Assembly: GCA_013400155.1 (NCBI GenBank)
Contig: VXBM01000419.1
Coordinates: forward strand, 247,679-311,678
Length of the DNA: 64,000 bases
Reading direction: 5' to 3'
From: Helopsaltes ochotensis
Taxonomy: Eukaryota; Chordata; Aves; Passeriformes; Locustellidae
The position numbers and the translations under genes are program-made. This document shows, in pieces, positions 48,755 to 59,615 of this stretch; the first letter of the stretch is position 1, and each line of letters starts with the position of its first letter. The notes beneath the pieces are model-generated. The model searched no databases. It was not told the origin of the DNA and saw only the letters and a list, made by a program, of their open reading frames with translations.

Positions 48755-49560
48755 TTGTTATTATTTTTTTGGCAACGTCGGGCATCTCCTGAAACTGCAC
48801 AGTCTCCCTATAGCCCCGGGCTGCTGAGCAAGGAGATGAGGTAGGGGGAGAAAATACTGGCGGCGCTTCCATCCACCTTAACAACCGCGGCTGCAGCCGG
48901 CTGGAACGCTCCGGCGAGCGAGCAGGAGGAGAGCGGAGAACGCCGTTCGCTCGGCGGGGAAGAGCGCTGGGGCCGGAGCATGTGTTCCCACCAACTTCTG
49001 CCATTGGGGTCAGGAGTCTGCCGCCTGTGACCTGGTTTCCAGCCTCGGTGCCCGTTTGCTCGCCGCTCCCGGCCGCCCATGGCTCTGAAATCCTCTCGCC
49101 CCCAGGATTTAAGGAACCGGCTTTGCTTTCTTCTCTGTCTCCGGCTGCTGCGAGGGAGCGAAAGCGAAATGCGTGGGGAGGGTGTGAGCGGAGCAGCACT
49201 CGCAGCGCTTTGCCGCGGGCTGCCGTGCCCGGGGGGGCTTTGAAGAAGTGCCCTGACAGCCGCGTCCTTCCCAGCCCACCCGCTGCACACTCCAGGTGTG
49301 CTCCCTGCCCGCCGGAGCACGTAAGTCGGGTGTCGGGGTCCGAAGGATGGGGTTAACCTCAAGGTTGTGTGTGGCTGCGTGCCTGCGGCAGACCCTGCGT
49401 CCGGAGCCCCCGCCCCGAGCCGAGGAGCTCAGCCTTGCCGAGGATCTGATAACTCGGTTAGTCATAGTTTCAGTTGCGATGCGGAACCCAGGGCCGCGTG
49501 CTGCCGAGGCGGGCTGGGGTGCCGGGGACTGCGGGCCACGGGGAGCCGGCTCCGGGGGCG
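48090..49560. promoter_or_regulatory. CpG-rich block in SANT2-splitting intron
   Basis: About 1.5 kb of CpG-dense DNA interrupted by the T run. It includes three nuclear-receptor half-sites (GGGTCA at 48532 and 48596, AGGTCA at 48569), a 54-codon frame with an acceptable start context at 49079-49243, and a strong donor-like CAC|gtaagtcg at 49321. A joined reading frame into SANT2 is not evident from here. An internal promoter or noncoding transcript is possible only. Confidence 0.35.
48726..48753. repeat. Poly-T run (28 nt)
   Basis: Twenty-eight uninterrupted Ts followed by A/T-rich sequence, inside the CpG-rich block. It is the longest homopolymer in the window. No retroelement body is recognisable next to it. 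Confidence 0.93.
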
Positions 49561-49766
49561 GCTCTGCTGGAGGAGCTCATGGAGATGCGGTGCCCGGCGA
49601 GCCGGGAGCTTACCGGCACGTCCGGGGGTGTCTCGGCTGGTCCCTCCCGAGTGTGCAGATAACTACAGCGTGGGAAGCAGGTGTTGCTGTTTTGCTCTGG
49701 TTTCATGTAGAAGAAGAGTGGCGGGGCTCCCTGCTGGTCCCGCGGGCACGGGCTGCAGGCAGCCTG

Positions 49767-49785
49767 CTCCTCCTCCTCCTCCTCC
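49767..49785. repeat. (TCC)6 microsatellite
   Basis: Six perfect CTC/TCC units. Intronic. Confidence 0.87.
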
Positions 49786-50256
49786 CAAGCAGCGGCTCCT
49801 TCAGCAGTGTCCCGGTGGGCAGGGGGAAGGACAGCCAGGAGCTGGCATTGCCTGTGGCTGGTAAAGGTCACACCACGCCGGGCACCACTCACGCTGGCAT
49901 CCGTCACCCCCCCCAGCCCCGAGCTCTGCCATGCCAGGTCCTGCTTCCTGGTATCTTTCTTGCCACAGCACCCGTGCTGATGGCACATCCACACCGCTGC
50001 CAGCGTCTTCATTTCAGCTTTGCCCCGGGCACACAATCGGCCTTGGCCCGGCTGTCACACTTGGTGCTGGGCCACCAGCGTGGTGGTGAGCAGAGGGACA
50101 GAGCTGCTTGTTTGCTTTGGACGGCAGCAGTGGGTTGTGTCAGAGGGGATGGGTTGTGACACTGGGGACTGTCCTGTTTTCCCCTGCGGCATTCAGCAAC
50201 GGCAGGGGGAGGACTCCTGCCCCGCTCGTTGCCTCAGGATTGGTGGCCGGATGTGA

Positions 50257-50282
50257 TTTTTTTTTTTAATCTTTTTTTTTTT
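50257..50282. repeat. Two T11 runs separated by AATC
   Basis: Eleven Ts, AATC, then eleven Ts. A simple repeat, and a candidate for length errors. Confidence 0.9.
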
Positions 50283-51979
50283 AAGAAGTCCCAACCCATC
50301 AGCGGGGTGACGGAGGTCGTGGGTTTGGCTGAGGGAGGCTGGGAGTTGCAGAGTTAAAGCTCAAACTTGTTTCTTGGCTTGCCAGGGCCTTTCTGGTGCT
50401 CAGTGCATGCGATGCCGTGTACATGCAATTTGATAAGCCTGGTGCTGGGACGGGCAGGATACAGGCACCAGCTGGATGTTAACTCCTGCTGTGCTGGGTG
50501 CTGCTGGTTTTCTCCAAGACCTGGGAAGCAGGGAGGGGGATTTCATCTCTCTGAAGGCACATGGTGCCATCTATTCAGTGCAGCCGTGCCCTCAGCCCCA
50601 TGCTGTGCCCTCCCCTTGCAGATCCTGGCAGGGGACGTGTCCTTTGGGCCCGGTTGCGTGTGGCTGTGCTGAGATCAGCCCGTCCCCTGGGGTTTGTTGT
50701 TGGGCTGAAGCAGAGGTTGGGCTGGCACTTTAGGGCCGGGCTGACACATGGCAGGAGGCTGGCAGCAGGGCTGGGGCACAGCTGCCACGTTCCCAAGCAC
50801 AAACAGAGGCATGCCAGGAGCCCCAGTGTGGGACTCGCCGTGGTCCCAAGCTCCATGGGGTCAGAGCAGCCAGGGAGGGGCTTGGATGTGGAGCCAGTGG
50901 TCAGTGCCTACTCCCAACCGCACAGGGCTCTGTGATTGGTGGCCTCAGGGCAGAAAATCCCCCAGCGAAGGAGAAAGATGTTCTTAGCAGGTTCATTCCC
51001 TGCTGGATTTCATCTTGAAGTTACCTTTCTGTGGCAGTATAGTAACTTTGGACTTACAGACTTACATCCGTGCCCTCATAAGGTGCAGGGAAGAACTGTT
51101 GGCCTGATAGTGGCATCACATGGGCAGTCAGGAGCAAGCCAGGCTGGCAGTGTCCCACAGGCTGGTGGCAGCTCCTGCCCCACAAGACACCACATGAAGG
51201 ACCAGCCACACAACAGGAGTAACTGCAGGCAGCGAGGCATTGCTTCCCAGAAAACCTGGATGGTTCTTTCACAGGTCACCTCCAGGAGCCTGAGGTGCCA
51301 CTGCACCCATCCCTGGGCTGTAACTCCTACCTCCATCTGCAGGACCAGGGCTGCCCAGATACCCCTGAGAGATGGCAAAGACATGGGGTGCTGACTGTCT
51401 CCTTCCTCCTCCTCATCCTCCTCCACCCTGCTGGGTTTGCCCCATGTTCAGGTGGCACCATCTGGCCAGCATTGCCAGGCCTTGGCACGAGGCCTGACTT
51501 GGGAAGCTGCTTTTGCTCATGAGCCTGTGATCAGCACTAATACCCTGGCATGCCTCTTCGCAGCCAGGGACATCACCTGGGTTTACCTGCCCGGGCTTCC
51601 CTCCCCTTCCCTAACAGGGCTGTGTGCCTTGCCACCCCTCCTGAAATCGTCACCGGGGCACAGGAGGGTGGGAAGAGCCTTTGCTTCGTGTCAGGGGCTG
51701 AGAGCAGCTGTCCCAAGTTCTCCTGGGCGTGCCAACACCTGCTGCAGCCGTCCCAAAGGAAAGGGAGCACCGCTCGTCCTCGTGACTGCCGAGACACGGC
51801 TGCGGGATGTATTTTATTCCAGAGACGGTCAGCATAGTGCCTTTTTTCCCTTTGGAAAGAAAAACAGGCTCTCATAGGTCATCCCCTGGCCTAGAAGCCG
51901 TTCAGACAGGTGCTGGTGACCATATTGTTCCTGTGTAGCTTGGCTTGCACGGAGGAGGTTTCCCGTCCTGTGTGGATAA

Positions 51980-52231
<252 letters not shown>

Positions 52232-53153
52232 TAGCAAGTGCTTGGATGCTTCCCACTGCCGAGGGGGGCCTTTATCACGTTGGGTGAAAGCTGTGGGGGC
52301 TGTGGAGTGGCACGGGAAAGGGCTGTCCACCTGTCTGTCCCTGGGAGGTCTGGATGAGGCAGAGCTGCTGCGCGGGAGATGCCTGGGTGTCTGGAGCGTG
52401 GCTGGTACGCAGGGAGATAAGGAGCAGGAGGAGTGGGGCTGTGCTGTGTTGGCCAGGATGAAAGTTCTGATGGCTGTGCAAATACTTTGTCTCTGGTGAG
52501 GTTGTGCTGTTCCACCCTGGAAAGCAGAGAGCCCGGCTGGGCCACACGGATCTGTGCTTGGCAGATTCTGCAGTTACCTGCAGTAAACTGCTTTGCTTTG
52601 CCCCAAATTAAAATCAAGGATTTAGGACAATGGGAGGAAAGCGTGGCTCTGAAAGAGGTTTTCTTCAGCACTGCAAGCAGATGCACACACCTCCCCGTGC
52701 CTCAGTTTCCCCTTCAGATGGGGCTAACGCTGCTTCTTTCCTGGCATCTGTTGCAGAGTGTGAATGTAGTGGGGCTTGTTTGGTGTTCTGGAGATAGCTT
52801 GGACTGCTAAGAGACTCTAAAGATTATAATTATTTCATTTGTAGAGTATCCTGGGGTTCCCAGTTTCTGGCTAATAGAATTCACATGGCTAAACCCCCAA
52901 GGGGTGCTTTGAAAATGCAAAGGACAATGTTCAATGCAGGAATCTTTCCAAGCAAGCTATTACAGCAAGAGTAAAAAGAAAGACAGGAAAACATTCAATG
53001 ACTCACCCAGGAATTTAATATCCTAGTCAGTCTATAGGCATGAGAGAAAGAGAAGACATCGGCGATTCTTTTTTATTAATTCTCTATGCACAGAGACACT
53101 CCTGTGTTCCCATGTTTCACCGAATTGTTTTTAGAAACAAAGCAAACAAACTA

Positions 53154-53180
53154 TATAAAAGACCCCCAGACCCATATAAA
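53154..53180 (+). promoter_or_regulatory. Two TATA-box-like sequences
   Basis: TATAAAAG at 53154-53161 and TATAAAGG at 53173/53175-53182 stand 21 bp apart in the AT-rich part of this intron. In AT-rich DNA such words arise by chance, so these are weak candidates. An AP-1 consensus TGACTCA lies about 150 bp upstream at 52999-53005. Confidence 0.2.
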
Positions 53181-53527
53181 GGCTGGAATGAAATATTCTG
53201 TGAAACGTGCATCAAGCCCTCTGAATATAAAAAGTTACATTAGAAAGATATCATTGTTCATTACTGAGGAGAATCTGAAATAAGATCATACAGCTTTGCT
53301 GGCAGTGGAGCCGGTGTGTATTAATTTACTCTGCTCCTTAATGTTGCAGAAATTATATCACGGAAGTGTTTTTCTGCAGAACCACATTTTTCCCTGCATC
53401 CGTCCCTCCAAGGCAGCCGCTAGACTTCTCCAGTCTAATTGCTCACTCTCACTTGCAGTTTATATCAGCATCATCATTTTATTTTTCGAGCATTGGAGGC
53501 TGTGGGATTCGGTCGTGGAGAAGAACA

Positions 53528-53695
53528 ATGAACATTCAGCTGTTATTTATTGTACTCTATTGTTTTGTGGCAACAGCAGATGCCAGAAAGCTGAATAAAA
53601 TAAAAGAACAACTGAGATTGAATTGCCATGGACCTTCCTTCCTGACTCCTAAATATAATCCCAACCAAACCGAGCCTCCAAATCTCATCCTATAG
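53528..53695 (+). other. Small open frame with signal-peptide-like N-terminus (55 aa)
   Basis: An ATG with A at -3 opens a frame MNIQLLFIVLYCFVATADA, then a basic and asparagine-rich tail ending PPNLIL and a stop. The first 19 residues look like a secretory signal (hydrophobic core followed by ATADA, a plausible cleavage motif). I recognise no family. The frame continues open upstream without the signal pattern. AATAAA at 53594-53599 falls inside it, which argues against an independent transcript. Most likely a chance frame in AT-rich conserved-looking DNA. Confidence 0.12.
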
Positions 53696-56460
53696 CCAGT
53701 ATCAGCCATGACCTCTGTGGAGGGAAGCACAGGGTGAAGCAGCGTTTTGCCATGACATCCACAGATTATTTCCTGACCTCACCACCACCAGCTATTGCTG
53801 ATCACGTGCAGGGAAATGCAGTGGCTCTGCTTTTCCTCCTCATGCTGAATGAGAGTAAACTTAATTAGCAGATCTCATTCATTTCCCAAATGGGGCTCAT
53901 TAATATTGTAGCCTCCTCTTCCAGGTAGGTGTGACACCAGGATTCAGCAGTGTGCAGGTGACTCTGAGGAGCTGTGGGGCCATGGCAGTGGCTGGTGTGG
54001 GATGGGAAACAGACACAGAACCAGTCGGCCGCACCCTGGGACAGGCAGCCTGTTACTGCTGGGGCAGGGTCAGGCCACCTTGAGGCTTCACTTTATCTGC
54101 CCTGCTGTGTGTTTTGGCTTGGTTTCGCTGCTGCGCCGCTCGGATGTGTCCCAGGCATCAGCGTCACTTAGCCTTGACCTTCTGCACACTGCACTCACTA
54201 ATCTTGGCATTTAAGGAAAGCAGGGCATTGGGATACACGGCGTCCTCGGAGCTGCTCCTTCTGTTAGTGGCTGGAGATTAGGCACTGTCTTCACTGGGAT
54301 CAGGCTGTGGTGTGATTGTCACCGACTGCTGGGCTTGTTTTGGCTTGGGCAGGAAAGAGGGGCCAGTTTTTCCCTGAAGCTGGGGCTGGTCCTGCTTGGA
54401 GACAAAGTCCTGTGGACCTCCTCTAAGCAACATTGCTTTAATTCCTTGCTTTTTTGGATGATGTTGGTTTTGCACAGCAAAACTGCTTCAGGAGTGCAGT
54501 CTGGTGGCCTCTGCTCCTGGGGAATGAGTGTGTCTGACTTGCCTTGGTCTTGCTGTTAGGACAGGCTGAGCCTGATGGGAGATTCCTGTAAGGATGGCTC
54601 CGTGTTGGTAGCGGGGTTTGGAGCTGTTTGGGTTGTTGCTGCCACATCAGGTGGTGAGTGCAGGGAGAGGCCAAATTTGTCAGAGTGGCTCAGAAAGACA
54701 TTGTGGAGGAGGAGGCATGGAGTGACCCCTCGTGCAGGGTTCTGTGGCCTTGCTGTGCACAGTGTACCTCCTCGGTGGTCTTGGCGAGTCAGAACGCTTG
54801 AGTGGCAAGTCCCAGATGCTCCTCAAGAAATACCTGGTGGAAGGTAGAGAGGAGCAAGGCTGTGCAAGGAGTTTGGAACTGTAGGCGTGATAAGAGGCAA
54901 AGTGGTGGCCTTGAACACATCTCTAGGCATAGCCAGGATCCACTGCCTGTATTTCACATAATTTCCCCTAAATACCAGCAGTGGGGTCTGCCAGGAGGGG
55001 GGACCCACGGTGCCCCTGGGGCCGTTCTCTGCTCCGCTGTGCCAGCAGCTGCCAGCCCCGGGCTCTGGCCAAGTAGGGTGCTGAGGCAGAGGCTGGTTCC
55101 CAGCTAATTCCCAGCGAGGAGCCCGCTCCTGCCCGCGGCTGAGTCACGGACCCGTGAGTAAGAGGCAGAGAAGTCTTTGCCATAGTAACGTCGGCGCTTT
55201 GTCACTGCATTAGCGTGATGGGGAGCTGCTGCTTCGCGCAGGAACGTGCGGGGCTGAATCGCTGCCGCGGCAGAGGCGCGAACGCCGGCAGCACCAGGAC
55301 GCCGCCGGCGGGGCTGGGATGGGGCAGGGGAACCGCAGAGCCTGCCTGGTGTTCCTCCCGCTGCCGCTCCGCGCCTGCACAGAGCCGGGTCTCAAGTGCC
55401 TCTTTTCCCTCTCTCCTGCCCAGTTTGATAAAAATAGATTTTGAGCAAGCAGCGTCTCCAAGCAAAAAAGCAAGCTGTATTTGTTTGTTTTATCTGGAAG
55501 TTTTCTAAAGGATTGGAAAGTTGGGGGTGGGGGAAGGGGGGGAACCAGCTCTTCCCAGCACAGTGATCCAGCAGCAAAGTTAACGTTTCCACCACGGCTT
55601 TATCTTTTCATCCATGTAAATAAACGTCCTACACACGTCACTCATGTGGGGCTTGCAGGGAGAGCCGGAGATGATGAGCCTGTTCCTACTGGTAATATTT
55701 ACTCAAGCAACAAGAGCAGGAAACAATAGCAAAGCCGAGACTTTTCCTTTAGGTCTGCAGGAGGGAGCAGCTGTCCACGCCCTCGTGGCTGTGGCACGTG
55801 CTCCGGCCAGGGAGGTTGGGGCTGTCTCAGGGCAAGCCAGGACACCTTTGGGATGCCGTGCTGCACTGAGCTTGCCCACTGTCCACCGGTGACAGCTGCC
55901 CTGGCGTGGGAGGCAAAGTTCTTCGGCAGCACCTGCCAAAGGGGGTCATGAAAGCAGGTGCATGAAAAAGTTGGCTGGGCCCTATCTGGGGCATCGGCTT
56001 CGTTATCTGCAGATAAGCGTCAAGTTGCGGCCATACGTGTTTGTGTAGCTGGAGGTAGAGCCTGGAAGTGCGCAGGACCAACACGTCACACGTGTGTCAT
56101 GAACAGACGTGACCCCTGGGCTCTTGCCAGCCCTGCACTGGTGACCTCTGCACGCTTGTCCCTCGTCCATGTACCCGTGCCGTTCTTCCCCTGAGCGCTC
56201 GCTGCTGGCTGAGGCTGGAGCTCCCTGTGGAGCCAGGCTGGCCATTGCAGATCAGTCAAAAGTTTTTGGCCAGGTGACACCACGCCAGGCTTTCAACAGG
56301 TGAGTCTGGTCCCAAAGCCTGGTGCTCAGAGGGTTTACCCAGGGCAGGGGGTCCCTGGCAGTGTGAGCATCCCTCTGGACCCTCTGGGCAGGACCAGTGC
56401 TCTCTGCTCCCCCATAACTCCCTGTAAGCTTTGCCTCTCACCATTCTTCCTCTTCTTCAG

Positions 56461-56608
56461 GAGAAAGAAAGGAACGCCAAGAGGAAGAAGAAAAAAGGCG
56501 CCGCTGTTCAGAACGAGGAAGCCGCCTTCCCTCCCGCAGCTGAGGACGAGGAGATGGAGGTGTCGGGGACGAGTGGCAACGAGGAGGAGATGGCAGAGGA
56601 GGCGGAAG
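56461..56608 (+). CDS. NCOR2: NCOR2 exon 12 of window (148 nt), basic then acidic segment
   Basis: It begins EKERNAKRKKKKGAAVQNEE and continues AAFPPAAEDEEMEVSGTSGN to EEEMAEEAE. The lysine-rich opening follows SANT2 directly. Mammals have NARRKKKK and a region richer in Ala/Pro/Ser where this has GAAVQN. The acceptor ends cttcttcag at 56460 after a long pyrimidine tract; the donor is GAA-G|gtgaggca with one base carried over. It is predicted disordered, with a basic cluster followed by an acidic run. Confidence 0.97.
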
Positions 56609-59059
56609 GTGAGGCAGGCGGGGGCTGTGGCAGGGAAGGTGCTCAGCTCTGCTGGCTTTGCTGCCCAGTCGTGGCAGAGGCACCACGCACGGCCTCTCCA
56701 GGGCTGTGAACGTCAGCACTGACAAGGGGTCTGTCACCCCAAAGTCACACTGAGGTGACGCTGTCTCACAGCACTCGGGGCATTTTGGATGCCTCTGGAT
56801 TTCACGCTTGCAAGGAGTGCCCTGGATCACTGCCCTCCTCCTGTGTCTGTCTGGATGGATGGCTATTTTGGGAGCCCCTTGGTTTCTGATTTCCTTCAGT
56901 GCGCTTTCCAAGAGCTCACAGCTTCCCAGGGCCTCTTGTAAATCACATTTCTCGGTGTTTTGCTCCAAAGGTGGGTCCCTGCATGCTCTTAGCCGCCACT
57001 ATGAGCTCTCAGGGAGTTTATCATGGGCTCAAGGAGAGATAACCTACCAAGGTCTGTGTGCATCCATCCCCATCCCATCAGGGCATTGCTGCTTTCCTGG
57101 GCAGCGGAGTTCCCGGAGCCCAGCACTGGAGCAAAGGCAGGGGAAGCCATGATCTCCCACCAGCAAGGCTGATGCACCTTGGTGGGGCTTTTTCTCCTCC
57201 TTTCCCTTTTATGGCAACGTTTTTCTCCCTCCCATCCTTACCAAAGAAAGGAAACAACGAGAAAGTGACAATTTTCAGCTATTTATCGCTTAGAAAGTGC
57301 AGCAGTTTGGAGTTCAGAGAAAATGTGCATGATTTTCCAACAACACCCATTTGACTTCTGTCAAAGTAATTTAATAACTTAAGCAGCACTCTGGCACCAC
57401 ACTGGTTCCTGACCTTAGCACCCAGGTTAATGGGACTTGAAATGGGAAATCTTTTCAAATCGTCCTTGTGAGTGACTCATTACAAGGCAGATTCCAGGTA
57501 AATCTTTGTGCCAGGTGATACGTGACTCACAGGAGCAGAGTAAAAGGTAGTTACTGCTCTTTGTAAGGGTGCTTGAGAGGAAACAACATGATTTTGAGAT
57601 TAGAGATGGATCTCTTGACATACTTTGAGGCTTACTCTCCAAGCATTGGTTCTTGTTCTACTGCTGGGGTGCCCTACAGAGTTGTGGAAAAGCATGAGCA
57701 GGGGGATGAAATGTAATGGGCATGGAAGTGCCAGGGTGGTGTTGCACAGGAGATGGGTGCTGGCTTCAGGGTGACATTTGGGGATGCTCAGATAATACCT
57801 TGCAGTTGCAGGGGCCATGTGGCCAATCCAGGGACAGGGGGAAAGACTCGGTGTGGGAATTACGGTGTAGGCTATGGATTCAGCATCTGGAGGGAATGCA
57901 AGGAAGTCTAGAGCTTGGCTGAGCTTGGGATGAGCCACTGTTGGATGTCTCAGCATGACATTCAGAGTTGCGTTAAGTGGCAGTTGGGAAGAGTTTTGCC
58001 AAACCCATTGTGAACCTTGCCCTGGCTGGGTGACAAGACACCTCATTTCTTGTTCGCAAGTGAGTAAGAGTGAAGAAGACTGAGATTCCTGATGAGTGTG
58101 ATACGATTTCACTCTGAGGAGTGATGAATGGGCTCCTATGTAGAGCTCCTAGGACACAGTCCCTCTGTGGCACTCCTCTCACCAGCATCTGAAAGCTGGC
58201 TGAGCTGCTGTGGAGAGAGGCAAGTCAAGGAATGCATGTGAAGAAGCCTTTGGGGCATGAGCGTGAGAGCCCTGCCCGGTGGGGACACGCTGGGATGGGA
58301 CTGTGGAAATCTCCTGGTGTTCCTGGCCCTGGCCGTGTTTGTCCGGCGGAGGCTTGGAGGGAGTGATCCTCTCCCCAGCTGTAGAAACAATCTCTTGGCA
58401 GCACCTAACTCTGAGCGGTGCATGGACACTTGTGCTTCCAGCTCACGTCAAGCCGCTGGTGGCAGATCAGGGAATGATCCTTCCCATGTAATAATTAACC
58501 TGTCCTGCAACCCTGCCAGCTCTTCCCTTTCACTGACCCTGACCTCCTTTCTTCTGCCACCGGTGGCTTAAATAACAACAAACACGTGTAGTGTTTTGGG
58601 ATGATCCCAGCTGCTCCAGGGGTGGCAGAGCCAGGGACACAGGTGACGTAAGTCAGCGAGCAGGGTGCCAGTGAGGTGCCTGGTCTGGGGCAGCTGATCG
58701 TGTGCCATGGGTGAGCGGGCGAGAAGGGAGCAGATCTTGTCCTGCCAGACCAGCCAGCAGCCAGGGTTTTCCCTTAAAATCCGGCTTCCCAGTCACTCAG
58801 TCTCCAGGCTTTTGGGCGTGTGATTTTGCGTTTGGGTGGGGGTTAATAGTCGTGCTGGGCAGGCAGAGAGGCCCCCAGAAGAGCCCTTTGCTGAGCAGGC
58901 TCTGGATCTGGGGATCCCAGCACAGTTCTCCCAGCCCCGGGATCATCTCCCCCTCAGAGGAACGAGGGCGTTCTCTTCCCAAGGGAGGGGGTGGAGGCAG
59001 CGATATGGGAAGCAAGAATCTCAGGCTGATCCTTATTTTTATTTCTTCCCTTTTCTCAG
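56609..59059 (+). other. NCOR2: NCOR2 intron (2.5 kb)
   Basis: Mammalian NCOR2 has a short segment here (around GNEVPRGECSGP) between the acidic run and VNNSSDTES. I could not find a coding match to it in this intron. Two perfect AP-1 consensus sites, TGACTCA, lie 50 bp apart at 57473-57479 and 57523-57529 in a low-GC stretch (57240-57620). Nothing else is distinctive. Confidence 0.82.
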
Positions 59060-59615
59060 CTGCAGTAAATAACAGCTCTGACACCGAGAGCATTCCCTCG
59101 CCAAGGCCCGAAGCCAAAGAAGGAGGCGAAAACGGGGCCAAGGCACCACCCGGGCCGGGAGGTGACGCCGGCACGGAACCGGCAGTCAAGTGGGAAGAGG
59201 CTCCGACACCCCCCGAGGCTCCTGCTGCTCCCCCGGCCAACCCCGCTCCTGCCGCCAGCCCCCCGCCGGAGACGGCGCCCGAGCCGCCCAGCACCGAGGA
59301 GAAGGTGCCCGAGGACCTGGTGGTGGACGTGGTGAAAACGGAGGAGCCCGAGGAGAAGGTGAGCGAGGAGCCCTGCAAGAGCGAGGTGAAGAAGGAGGAG
59401 AGCGAAGAGAGCCAGGAGAAGGACAAGGGGAATGACAAGAAGGTGGAAAGCGGCGTCAGCAGCGCGGGGACGGCGGGGACGGAGGGGACGCCCAAGGCCG
59501 AGAAGAAGGAGAGCCATAAGGGCAGCAAAGGCGCCGGGGTGAACCCCGACAGCGACTCCAGCGCGACCTGCAGCGCAGACGAGATGGATGAGCAGGATGC
59601 TGTGGACAAGAGCAG
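59060..59615 (+). CDS. NCOR2: NCOR2 exon 13 of window (556 nt), low-complexity Pro/Glu/Lys-rich
   Basis: It opens AAVNNSSDTESIPSPRPEA, conserved with mammals. About 140 residues of fast-evolving low-complexity sequence follow (PPGPGGDAGTEP, APAAPPANPAPAASPPPETA, Glu/Lys-rich runs, GVSSAGTAGTEGTPKAEKKE). It then ends in the conserved DSDSSATCSADEMDEQDAVD. This is the longest exon in the window. It has very high GC at third positions and is the least conserved part of the protein seen here. Acceptor ttttctcag at 59051-59059; another AG six bases downstream would remove two Ala in frame. Donor AG|gtaggagc. Predicted disordered throughout. Confidence 0.96.

Noticed and set aside
49296..50159. 287-codon plus-strand frame after the CpG-rich block
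   Set aside because: No recognisable domain or signal, composition-driven, and not in a phase or position that extends NCOR2.
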